A stretch of DNA of 64,000 nt, taken from NCBI RefSeq assembly GCF_004210375.1, contig NC_134837.1:18733586-18797585 (forward strand), in the 5' to 3' direction. Origin of the DNA: Tachypleus tridentatus. Its lineage: Eukaryota > Arthropoda > Merostomata > Xiphosura > Limulidae. The notes under the pieces were generated by a model. The model did no database searches. It was given only the letters and a program-made list of their open reading frames with translations, and had not been told where the DNA came from. Each line of letters opens with the position of its first letter. The first letter of the stretch is position 1. The position numbers and the translations under genes were made by a program. This document shows positions 42,345-52,634 of the stretch, piece after piece.

Positions 42345-44677
42345 CAGTGGTACCACAGTTCTCGAACTTAATCCGTTCCAGAAGGCTGTTCAAAAACCGA
42401 ATAATTTTTTCACATATGAAATACTGTAAAATAAATTAATCCGTAACAAACCTTCAAAAATTACGCATTATGAAGCGTTTTAAGTAAAAATATTGCTTAT
42501 TCATACCTGTATAATAATACCTACATGCATAAAGTCAACCACAAAAACTATAAACACGATAAAAAACAATAAATGAAAATTTAACTGCACTTTACTTGTG
42601 CTGAGGAGAGCTAATGGCGTAAGTGAAAGGTGGTGAGGAACGTGGAGAGTAGGAGGGTTATTATTGTTTGGAAGGGGAGTCACCTTCCATAAAAACGTCA
42701 GGTAACTCTCCTTCTGGGGTTTTTCTCTTTTCTGTCTCTTTGCACCACTACACCCTGCTTGAGACTCATTGTACCTATTTCTCACTAAAAACTTGTCTAA
42801 CGAGGTTTGTTTCTGCCTGCATTTTAAAATGTTTCTGAAGTAAGTCATGGCATTGTCATTGAAAAGGTTTATACTGCGGTTTGCTACAGCTTTGTCAGGG
42901 TGAATTTTTTCCACAAAACTTTGTATTTCTCTCCTTTTTCCACACATTTCCTTGATTAGTGAACTAGGAAAATCCTCCCTTCTCTCCTTCTCATCTGAAG
43001 ACACATCCTCAGTTGCTTTTTGTTGCTGCTCCTTCTGAAGGTCTTGGAGTTCTTCCATGGTGAGCTCAGTGTTGTGGTCTTCCACCAACTCCTCCACATC
43101 ATCACCACTCACATTCAAGTCCATACACTTGCCTAGTGAGACAATATCCTCGACAACAGGCTCAACCTCAAAGCCTTCAAAGTCTCTAGCTGAGTCTGGC
43201 CACAATTTCTTCCAGGCTGAGTTCATGGTCCTCAAATATGCTTCCCTCCAGGCTTTGTCTATGATCCTCAAGCAATGGAGGATATTAAAGTGATTTTTCC
43301 AGAACTCTTTAAGGGTTAACTCTGTGTCAGAAATCACTTCAAAGCACTTTGAAACAGTGCTTTGGTGTAGAGTTCTTAAAGTTCGATATGAACTGCTGGT
43401 CCATGGGTTGAATGAGAGGAGTCGTGTTAGGGGTCAAGAGCTTCACCGTAATGAAACTGTACTCCTCCACCAACCCATCCTCCAAGCCTGGTGGGTGAGC
43501 AGGTGCATTGTCCATCACAAGAAGGACCTTGAGTGGCAACTGTTTTTCCGTGAGGAAATTCTTTACACTTGGAACAAACACTTCATAGACTCACTCCATA
43601 AAAAATTGCCTGGTTACCCATGCTTTACTATTAGCTCTCCATGTGACATTTAGTTTACTTTTCAGGACATTATTTTTTCTTAAAAACCCTCGGGTTCTCA
43701 GAATGGTACACAAGCAAAGACTTACGTTTTAAGTCCCCACTTGCATTACTACATAACAGTAGAGTTAGACTGTTCTTCATTGTCTTGTGTCCTAGCAGTG
43801 ATTTCTCCTCCTTGGTGATGTAAGTCCTTTTTGGCATTTTTTTCCAAAAGACGCCTGTCTCATCACAGGTGAACATTTTTTTGCGGAATAAAACCCTCAG
43901 CTTCTACATAGTCCTTAAATTCCATAACAAATTTATCAGCAGCGTCTTTGTTAGAACTGGCACCCTCCCCGTGTCTCACCACACTATGTATGCTACTTCT
44001 CTTCCTAAATTTTTCAAACCACCCCTACTAGCCTTAAATACATCACTTGTATCACCACTCGTTCCAGGGGTGTTTTTCAGGAGGTCATCATACAACTGCT
44101 TTGCTTTCTCACAAATGATGGTCTCAGAAATGCTATCACCAACTGTTTTTCGTTTACCCAAATCAACAACAGTTTTTCTACCTCTTCCATTGTTTGTGAT
44201 CTTTGTTTCGTAAGCACTGTCACTCCTTTTGCAACATCAGCTTCTTTGATGACCTCTACAGACCTCTCAGACTGTAGACTTCACCATATCAAACTGTGTC
44301 GCAAGGTCAGACACGCGAACACCACTCTCATACTTCGCTATGAGATCTTTTTTAACCTCTTTTGTGGCTCTAACAACTTTTCTTTTTATTTTGCTGCTTT
44401 CATTATCCTTCTGTGACCCCACGGTAGCTTATTTAATCAGAATATTTAGAAAAACAACAAAAAGAAAAACGAGAACGTTCACAGCAGATTTTAGCGGGGG
44501 TGTGGACTGAACGACAGGTGCGGGTAAAATGTTTGGGGTAAGCTTGGCGTAGGCCAAAAAATGGTCGAAGGGTCGTTCGGGTCATCAGTCAGGTTATTTC
44601 GGGGGTTCGGGAACGATTTTATGTTCAAAAACAGAATTGTTTGAGGAGGGAATCGTTCGAGAACCGAGGTACCACTG
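42345..44677 (-). mobile_element. Tigger-type (pogo superfamily) DNA transposon with intact ends
   Basis: Terminal inverted repeats begin CAGTGGTACC at 42345 and end GGTACCACTG at 44677, matching over about 23 bp with few changes (right end reversed: CAGTGGTACCTCGGTTCTCG). A TA dinucleotide flanks each end, the usual pogo/Tc1 target duplication. The 2333-bp length fits an autonomous Tigger. The transposase on the minus strand is nearly full length but mutated. It is inserted in the Gypsy integrase. Confidence 0.92.
42661..44415 (-). pseudogene. Tigger/TIGD1-like transposase pseudogene
   Basis: Order on the minus strand: a CENP-B-type helix-turn-helix region (ESGVRVSDLATQFDMVKSTV, near 44340-44280); FTCDETGVFWKKMPKRTYI (first catalytic Asp, near 43870); VLLVMDNAPAHPPGLE (second Asp, near 43520); TPNTTPLIQPMDQQF (near 43420); and a long C-terminal helical and acidic region open from 43337 to 42501. 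The start codon position reads GTG, and there are a few stops and frameshifts, one near 42725 that displaces the typical C-terminus ending ...MEGDSPSKQ at 42661. It is a recently dead copy. Confidence 0.88.
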
Positions 44678-44679
44678 TA

Positions 44680-44955
44680 ATTTGTTGTTTCTGAGTAAGT
44701 TCAGGGAATTTTAGGGCTTAATTCACTTGAGCTTGTGCTTGACCCTTCATTACATAGTCTTTTGAAGCTGCTGAAGGAATAATCTTTGGCCGGAAAGAAA
44801 TAAAATTACCAGATTACGTTTCCAAGTTTAAATCCGGGCTGTTAGGTGCTTGTGAATTGGTTAGAGAAATTTTGAAGTTATTCCAAGTTAAAATGAAAAG
44901 CGTTAATGATTTTAAAGCTAAAGAATACAGGCTACATTCTGATAACATTATTAGG
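44680..44955 (+). pseudogene. Gypsy-type integrase pseudogene, 3' part
   Basis: The sequence continues after the Tigger with low-grade matches to the integrase C-terminal region (LGLNSLELVL-like near 44715-44745; later KLLKE and LVNWLEKF-like segments). It shows that the Gypsy reading resumes directly after the TA. Confidence 0.6.
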
Positions 44956-45088
44956 GTTGTTGTTGTTGTTCTGAATTAAGCACAAAGCTACACAGTGGGC
45001 TATCTGTGCTCTGCCCACCACTGGTATCGAAACCCAGTTTTTAGCGTTGTAAGTCCACAGACATACCGCTGAACCACTGGGGGGCTAT
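44956..45088 (-). repeat. SINE-2 full-length copy inside the Gypsy element
   Basis: It runs from ttctgaattaagcacaaagc through accactggtatcgaaaccca to ataccgctgaaccactgggg. Confidence 0.9.
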
Positions 45089-45684
45089 TATTAGGTACCT
45101 CTGATCGTCGAAAGGGTACCCAGTTGTGTGATATCAATATAATGAAACCCTTTCATATGTCAGATATTACTCCAAGCTTAGATATTCTGATATTCTGGTC
45201 TGTCTTGGCTCAAAAATTGACCTCTTTTTTTCTGAAGATAAAACTCAACTTACAAGTTTACTGATTGAATATGAATGTATATTTCTGGACATTTTTATTA
45301 TAACCAACATTTCTGTACGTGATGCTTCTCCTGTGAAACAACTCCTTATTTTCATTTCCACTTATAACCTGTTGACGTTTCTGAACTGAATGAATGGAAA
45401 TAACAAAAGACAATTAAGTTGGAGTTTATCATTACAAGAACAATATTTGAAGACAATCCATGTCAAATGGGTTGACATCATTCTTGTGCTTTGCATTTTC
45501 ACGTGATATGTAAATGAAGTATCATAAGGTTATTTGTAATCATAATGTTATATACTATCATGATTATTGAAGGTGTACAGTTCTTTGATATTGTATTATA
45601 TTTGATGTGTTGTTGTCAATGTATATTTAATACCTTAGTTAAAAATTGACTAAAGTCAATTTTAATTCTTTAAGGAGGGAGGTC

Positions 45685-46590
45685 TGACTGATTTACTATT
45701 ATATATCTCTATTAATACTGATGTTTGTTTAAGTTTTATTTTTAGAAATGTACATAACTTATAATGTTAAATCTGTATTGTGAAACTTCTACCTATTGAC
45801 TAAAGTTATAGAAGATTGTCGAATGTAAGAATCAACAACATATGTGTGTACGTAAACACTGGTGCATCGTTAAAATTATTGCGTAAACTCAAGTTTCGAA
45901 AAACTCCCCTCGTACCTGTGAATATAATCAATGCGACACGCCAAGAGACAGGATATATTGTTGGTTTGCTATAGTTGGTATACTATAAACTTTGGAATTT
46001 ATAGCTACAATTAACCCTTATTAACGGTGAACTTCAGATATTTCACCAGGAACGTTTATAGATTTCGAACATTATATACTATTTAACTACAGCGGATTCA
46101 GATCGGACATTAGTATTTTTTCGAATACGTTATATAACTTCAGCAGTGATAAACTCACGTGTGATCAACGAAGAACGAAGAATACAGAGACAGCTAACTC
46201 CCTGTAAAGTGAATTGTACCTACGTCAACTCAAAATTAATTTCCTCTTTATGAGCTCTCGTTAGGATATCATATCAGAAGTTCCAGACCTGATAAAAGGT
46301 TCAATATTGTTTGTAAAACTTTTGTATATGGGTCATTATTTGTAACAGCCGTTATTATAAGATCTGTTGTTATTTGTATATTAAGATATATTTTTATTAA
46401 AATAAAAAAAATGTGGGTATCAGTCTTGTTGACAAGTGTCATAAGTTGAAAAAATATCAACATTTATTTAATTACTAAATGTAAATTATCGTTTAACTCA
46501 TTTTCAGAATGTTCAGAATTATAATACGTTATGTAATAAATCGGAGGCTATTCAGAGATAAATTTAATCCGTAACAACTGTAGCAATCAT
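45685..46590 (+). repeat. Right LTR-like block of the Gypsy element
   Basis: It follows the purine tract aaggagggaggt. The part from about 45930 matches the solo LTR at 21174-21846, and the part from 46200 also matches the left block at 37715. It ends near aatttaatccgtaaca. The left boundary is approximate. Confidence 0.6.
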
Positions 46591-46789
46591 AACGCTTTCA
46601 TCATATGCGATTTTATCTATTGGACAATTGCCCGAAATCCTACTTATAGAAGGTTTGGTTTGAATTTCACGCAAAGCTACACAATAGCCATTAATTTGTT
46701 TCTTCTCATCCAATTTACTTAAAAGTGGTGTCCAGAAAACAACAACAACCTTTCTGTGTGAGTCCGATCATGATTTTTTGTAACCGTTT

Positions 46790-47068
46790 ATTTGTTTGTT
46801 TGTCTTTGAATTTCGCGGAAAGGTACATGTGGGCTATATGCACTAGTCGTCCCTAATTTAGTTGTGTAAGACTAGAAAAAGGTAGCTAGTCATCACCACC
46901 CACCGCCAACTCTAGGGCTACTCTTTTACCAACGAATAGTGGGATTGATCGTCACATTATAACACCCGTACCGCTGAAAGGGAGAGCATGTTTGGTGTGA
47001 CAGGGATTCTGACCCGTGACTCTCAGATTATGAGTCGAGTGCCTTAACCACCTGGTCATGCTGGGACC
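46790..47068 (-). repeat. SINE-1 full-length copy (rightmost of the family)
   Basis: It runs from ctttgaatttcgcggaaagg to the head (cacctggtcatgctggga). No SINE-1 copy was seen to the right of this. Confidence 0.92.
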
Positions 47069-48894
47069 ACAGAGAAGGTCCTCCGATGTTGTGCCTATTA
47101 ATCTACTTCCGAGTTTTCTTATCATTATGAGGCTCAATTTTACTGAATTCTGCCCGAGTTTCCAGAATGAATAAGACCGCTATTCCACAACTGAAAGTGT
47201 AGACGGAGCTGAAGTGTATTCAGTGGCGTATTGCGGCTCAAAACTTGGACCGACGGAAACATTCAAACACTTTATATACATATATATATATATATACGTG
47301 TGTGGTTTTAGATCAGTGGTTCTCCAACTTTTTTTGCACCATCTATTGTTATTTTATTTTTAACTCTACAATCACAATGGGATATGTATGTTTATGTTGG
47401 CGTTTCCTTTTCCCAGTTATGCAACCTTTTCACACGTCAAAAGAAATTCTGTAGACCAGATTGAAAACGTGGTGTATATGGCAATTAAGACATTGGTGTA
47501 CGCGGATGTTTTTATCATACGACGTAGATTTTACTACTTTAAATTATTGTTTTTAAGTAACAAAATAAACATAATTGTTATCACACGGTGTTTGGAAAAA
47601 CAACTTTAGTTTATTACTTACTTATGAATAGTATGTTTACATCGAAAGAAAAATTATTTAAATTTCGGCTCGCATTGCTATGAGTATTACTATACATATG
47701 ATAGTAACAGATCCAACAGACTCAAACGAAACTAGGGTTAACGTAGTGTAAAAACAGAATAAGTAAATATGTCACTATTTAGCCTCAGCGTCCGGCCTTT
47801 AGCCCAGGTAAACTTGAATTTATTTTTTACTTTTTGTCAGTATTCGTCTTAGCAGTTTTCGTTTTATAATCTTGATTATTGCTATGAAGTAAGTATATAA
47901 CTTTTAACTAGTGTATGATCTGTTATTAGTATTACTACTAATGAATAATATTACTGTTATTAATTCCTGTTGAGGATACCGTAAAAAACTTGCGGCCACG
48001 TAATGTTCTTACACTTACATTTATTTCTATTTTTGTCATCACAAACATACGCACATTGCACGTGAAATTTGAGACATGAAGTTTAAATTTTAGTGATTAT
48101 AAATAGTTCTTTCAGTTTCATGGAGAAAGAAAATTGATCACTTGTAACATAATACAAAAATTTACAAATAAGGTTAGGGTTGTAATTTTTTTAAATGCAA
48201 ATATTATCTTATGAAACAACTTTTTGGGATGTTTTTAATTCAGTTTCTTTGTGAAGAATACAGTTCAAAGTAAGTGTATGTGTGGAACCAATTTAGCATT
48301 AATCATTTCTTTCGGATGCTGGCATCTGTTGACAAACAATCTTTGACACATTCAACATAATTCATCTGGGCTAGTATTAGTAGTAACCACCTCTTACATT
48401 AATAGCAATGTTTTTTTTCATAGCTACTAGTACAACAGTTAGTAGTATGCTGAGGAGTAATATTGATATTTACTTTGCACAATACCTTTATTGCTGATAT
48501 GTTCTCTTCAAAGAGATAAAAATGAATTTACATGTGCCAAACTACCATATATAAGTACATTACTGAAGACATATAAAGATGGGAGTAGGGCAGCTGTTTA
48601 TGTACACCATGCAGGCTATATCATGTACATTAGAGATGCCTGTTAATGTTTTCAGTAATAGTATAATTCACCATGTTTGCCACTTAGTATATAAGTGTCA
48701 ACTGTCCAGTGTACCTGGATTGTGTCTTGTATTGTGTGTAATATTAAAATGAACAGTTCTCATGAATCCATATTTTGTTGGGCTGCTCTGAATATAATGG
48801 GATGAGATAACAAAATTTAAGGACAGCGTGTCCTTTGTCAGTCTAGATTGTTTCATCTAATAAACTGTACTTGCAATAAACAAAATATAGCCAG
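47069..48894. other. Intergenic between the Gypsy stack and a LINE relic, little recognised
   Basis: There is a TA microsatellite at about 47276-47297. At 47316 cagtggttctccaactttt resembles the left terminus of hAT-type elements, but no right end was found. Otherwise there is no exon or repeat I can name. Confidence 0.4.
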
Positions 48895-49700
48895 CTCCTA
48901 TCATTCAAATATTTGTCAAACTTTCCATAAACCCCCTTCAACTTAATGTACTCTCCACATCTGAAAGCAACCTATTTAAAAAGTCAACCACCCTGTGTGA
49001 AAAATAAAACTGTCACACTTGAAGACGATCTCCACCCTACCATAATTTTATATTTTCTGTCCCCTAATTGTACATTATAAGTACATCATCATAAGTACAT
49101 TAACAAATGATGCAAGGATTATGAATCATCTTAAACACCTTAGTCAGATCTTCACCGTTTTTTCTTTATTCAAGGAAAAAATTCGGATATATTTTCTTTG
49201 TACAACAACCTTTCTATTGCAGTGTCACCATAATAGCCCTTTTCTAAACTTATTCTAGCAACTCAGTGTGTTTTCCAGCATTGAACACAGTACTCCAAAT
49301 GTGGTCCAACCAGTAACTTGTACAATAAAGCTATAGCCTCTGTAGACTTTATTCAGTATTTCTGTTATATAAACCTAAAATTCTATTTGCTCTATCACAA
49401 AGAATAGCGCTCACGGCTTGGATAACTTAAGAATCTAATGAACCAAAATACCAAGATCATTTTTCTTGTGTAATACTGTTAAGGTTAATCCCACCAAAAT
49501 TATACTTATAATTCAATTTATGATAATGTATATACATTACCATGCATTTATTATGATTAAATTCTGTCTACTATTTATTTGTCTAACTTTCCAAATGATC
49601 TAAATTCTTTTGTAAAGCAGCAGTATTCACTACACAGCCATCAACTCCCAAAACCCTAATATCAAGTGCTTACAAAAAATAGAAGCAAGTGGTTTACATA
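48895..49700 (-). mobile_element. LINE remnant (CR1/Jockey-group reverse transcriptase, C-terminal part)
   Basis: On the minus strand, in order: QKNLDHLES then FNHNKCMVMYI near 49620-49530 (the 'LQxDLDxLxxW...KCxVMxxG' region after the catalytic core), INLNSITQEK near 49500, ANRILGLYNRN near 49385, LLYKLLVGPHLEYCVQCWK near 49330-49275, DLTKVFKMIHN near 49150, and FTHRVVDFLNRL near 48995. This is the usual tail of CR1/L2/Jockey reverse transcriptases, with stops and frameshifts. The catalytic YADD core is not present. Confidence 0.82.
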
Positions 49701-52387
49701 TCCAATCTTTAACCTCTTTCAAAACCTTTGGAGAAATAAATCTGACTTAGGTTCCTTATTATTCATTACACTTCCCAAGTTTTTCTTAACAAGCCTTGAA
49801 TTAATGTGAACATTTTGTTTGATCTTGTTTTTATAAAGAAATTGTTCAGGGTGAGAAATACTGCTTACATATTCATTAGAAAAACTGAAAAACTTATCAC
49901 ACTGAGCCTTCCTTTATCGTCTTTCAAAGGTCTTACTCCTGTCCTAATATTTTGTTTACTGGATTTGAATAGATCCTTAATGCAGGAAGAGCCTACCTCC
50001 CACCACTACTTTTCATTCTGTACCAATAATTTTCATGTAATTTTTCTATTTTCTAATTTTCTGTTAGGCATACTCTCTTGATCTTTATAATAATTAAAGT
50101 CTCTCACTTATAAACTTTTCCAATTCCAAATTTTTTTCCTTAATTAGGTCCTGTATAAACCTTGTAGACCAAGCTAATTTTTTTCTTGTAGCCATGTTTT
50201 TTCTATATAACAAACATCTCTATGTTATCAGTATCTCCAGTTAATTCAGTTGTCTAATTCACGACTGATAACATTTGTTGCATCCTTTCAAAATTCTAAT
50301 ATGGTACATACTTCTACTCACAAAATTAGTTATTCTCATTCATTACTACCGTCTATATGTGAACGTTTTCTGTACACGTGACACAAGTTTTCTGCTCCCC
50401 CCCTGTTGAAATTGAAAGATTCCAATGTGTCTCACATCCAAATCATCATATGTTATTTTTCCATCAATTGGAAAATGACCATCATTCTTCATTTTGGGCA
50501 ACTGTTGTGTTCCGATGTGCTTCTTGTTTGTTTTGTCATTCATGTTCATCTTTGTTTTCTCACAAAGTGGCTTTCTCTAATCTGTTTAGTTTTCCTTAAG
50601 ACAGTTTCTTCATTTAAAAATTTTTATCAGTTAGTTCTAGTTGCATATTCATTTTCACTGCTCAGTTTTAGTGACCTTTTCTTCACTTTGATTTCTGAAG
50701 TCCATGTTACCACTAGTGTCCTTTCTCAGGCCTCAAGTGTGGGTGATCCAATAGGAAATTGAACATTACAAGAGCCACCTTTTGTTTCCAAATCTCATTC
50801 CAGTTTCTCCCAAACAGGCTGAGCTTTTCAGACTTAAGAACTTGGTTAATCTATTTCCACCTTCTGATTTTGATTGTACCTATCTCTTCCCCACCTGAGG
50901 AATCAGTTAGACCTAATGAGGTATTTTTGTTTTTCTCAGACATGTGATGTTTTATCCCTTTCTCCTATTTATTATGAGTCATGTTTTTTTTCTCCCATGA
51001 CCAATCTTCCCAACCATTTTTGGTTATTCTTCCTTTCTCTGATATTTGGGCTAATGCTAATTAATTTCCCTTGCAATTAATTGATGGGATTAGCATACTT
51101 TGTCCCCCATAAGCTTCAGATCACTTTGTGCTTTCATACTATCATATTGACTGTTCCTTTTGGACCAGCAGTTGTTAAGTCCCTTATTGCCTGCTTGGGG
51201 GGCAGCTCCTAAATGACATATCAGTGTGACCCATGCCCAGTATTCTTGCCTACATTTTACCCTTATGACCCTTTTATGGTATCTTTCTTCTCTACATCTA
51301 TTCTCTCAGGCTTTCCACAGAAATTCTGAGGGATTGTGCAGGAATACCCTTTCCTTTCTTTCCTCTACACTTGCCTGTTTATGGTTTTGGGCTCTGACTT
51401 TGTGTACTTGGTTTCTTTTTTGTTGGAATCTTCTAGGGCATGATGTGATTTTGGCATATTAATCTGAAATGAAAGGTAAAATAATTGATGTACAAAGGTA
51501 ATATATCTTTAAGACTTGGTAATTTTCTATCATTACATGAGGAAGAATAAGGAATTGTAGACTTTAATTTCCCATGAAAACCATTTAAACGAGTAGAGAA
51601 TGCTCATGTATGATATATAATCCTTGTTTTCTTTTTGTTTTGTTTATTAGCCTTCACATCTGGTTACTAATATAAGTCAAGATATGGTGGATGTGATTTT
51701 TGAAATTTAATGTACAAAGTGAACAACTCTGTCAAAGAAAATCTGTTTCATGAAATTATACATACTCAGGACAAATATTGTACAAGTAATACTTACTGAT
51801 ACTGATAGTAACAGAAGGTATATAACAAAGAATTCTTCAGTTTATTCGTATAGCTATCCATTTCATACAAGTACAGGAGTGTATTTTGAGGCCTGGTAAT
51901 AGTTACAACAAATATTTCTATTATAAGCAGAGACAACTTACTTTACTTGCACTAAAACATGATAGAGTTAAGAAGCCAGTTAATTATAGTGTACTAACAT
52001 TAGCTAAAGAAATAATAAGGTTCATTTAGTATTTCTGGATGGTTGTGAAGTGTAATTCTAAACACTTATTCATCTTTTATATATCATTTTTTTAATTATA
52101 AAAATTTTTTAAATTATACTTCATATGTGTATAAAATTGCGTGAAACCTGTAATAACCAGTTACGTTTATGTAATTAAAGCTTTTAATAACAATTTTTAA
52201 CTTCTATATCATCTGAAGCTTGCAGTAACCAATTAAAATTTGTATAATTACTTGGTGTTTGCAATAACCAGTTAAATGTTTCTTGCATACATCAATTTGT
52301 GTGGCTTTGCTTCACTTTTTAAAAATTCTTTTAGAGGCACATCAACAGAATTTGTTGAAGAGAATCTTGTATACTTGTTATTTTCAG
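49701..52387. other. Upstream region of TMEM143; unassigned C/T-rich sequence
   Basis: From about 49950 to 51460 the plus strand is unusually pyrimidine-rich and low in stop codons in short stretches. It gives several 60-118-codon open frames without known motifs. It could be a diverged transposon or non-coding sequence. The TMEM143 promoter and any 5' non-coding exon should lie in this interval, because the first recognised coding exon is preceded by an acceptor-like ttgttattttcag. Confidence 0.35.
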
Positions 52388-52634
52388 ATGTGTAAATGGA
52401 CTCTCAGACATGCATCTCATTCTAAGCTGACCAATCTGTACAGCCAGAGATGTTTAGCAACATCAGTTTTGTTGACGAAAGATGTCACATACACTCAAAA
52501 TATGGATAACAGAACTCGGCAATCAACAGAAACTATAAGAACAGTTGAATTGATGAAGGAAATCGAAGAATTAGTTGATGATGATGAGATTAGGTACAAC
52601 ATTTCAGTACTGGAGACAAAACTGTTTTTTAGAG
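52388..52634 (+). CDS. TMEM143 exon 1 (first recognised coding exon)
   Basis: It begins ATGTGTAAATGG just after ttgttattttcag and ends AGAG|gtatca. It encodes 82 residues, including TLRHASHSKLTNLYSQRCLA (presequence-like) and an acidic MKEIEELVDDDE, ending KLFFR, which joins exon 2 DYFIPL. Confidence 0.8.

Larger units (their letters stand above)
37700..46590 (+). mobile_element. Gypsy-type LTR retrotransposon, decayed, with nested insertions
   Basis: LTR-like blocks of one family flank plus-strand gag, protease-region and integrase remnants in retroviral order. Between protease and integrase (about 41.2-41.5 kb) no reverse transcriptase or RNase H is seen, so a large internal deletion is likely. 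Later insertions split it: a Tc1-like element (38157), SINE-1 (39013, 40405), SINE-2 (41218, 44956) and a Tigger (42345). A purine-rich run (aaggagggaggt near 45673) sits where a polypurine tract would be, suggesting that the 3' LTR starts near 45685. Confidence 0.75.

Noticed and set aside
43057-43653. Plus-strand open frames over the Tigger
   Set aside because: Antisense shadows of the transposase, whose minus-strand frames carry the recognisable motifs.
47316-47340. hAT element
   Set aside because: One end resembles a hAT terminus (cagtggttct), but no matching right end or target duplication was found.
50406-50762. 118-codon plus-strand open frame as a gene
   Set aside because: Hydrophobic, low-complexity product of a C/T-rich stretch that overlaps other equally open frames; no motif or splice context.
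52283-52387. TMEM143 start upstream of 52388
   Set aside because: The frame is open upstream but lacks an ATG, and an acceptor-like ttttcag directly precedes the ATG at 52388. An upstream coding exon cannot be excluded.
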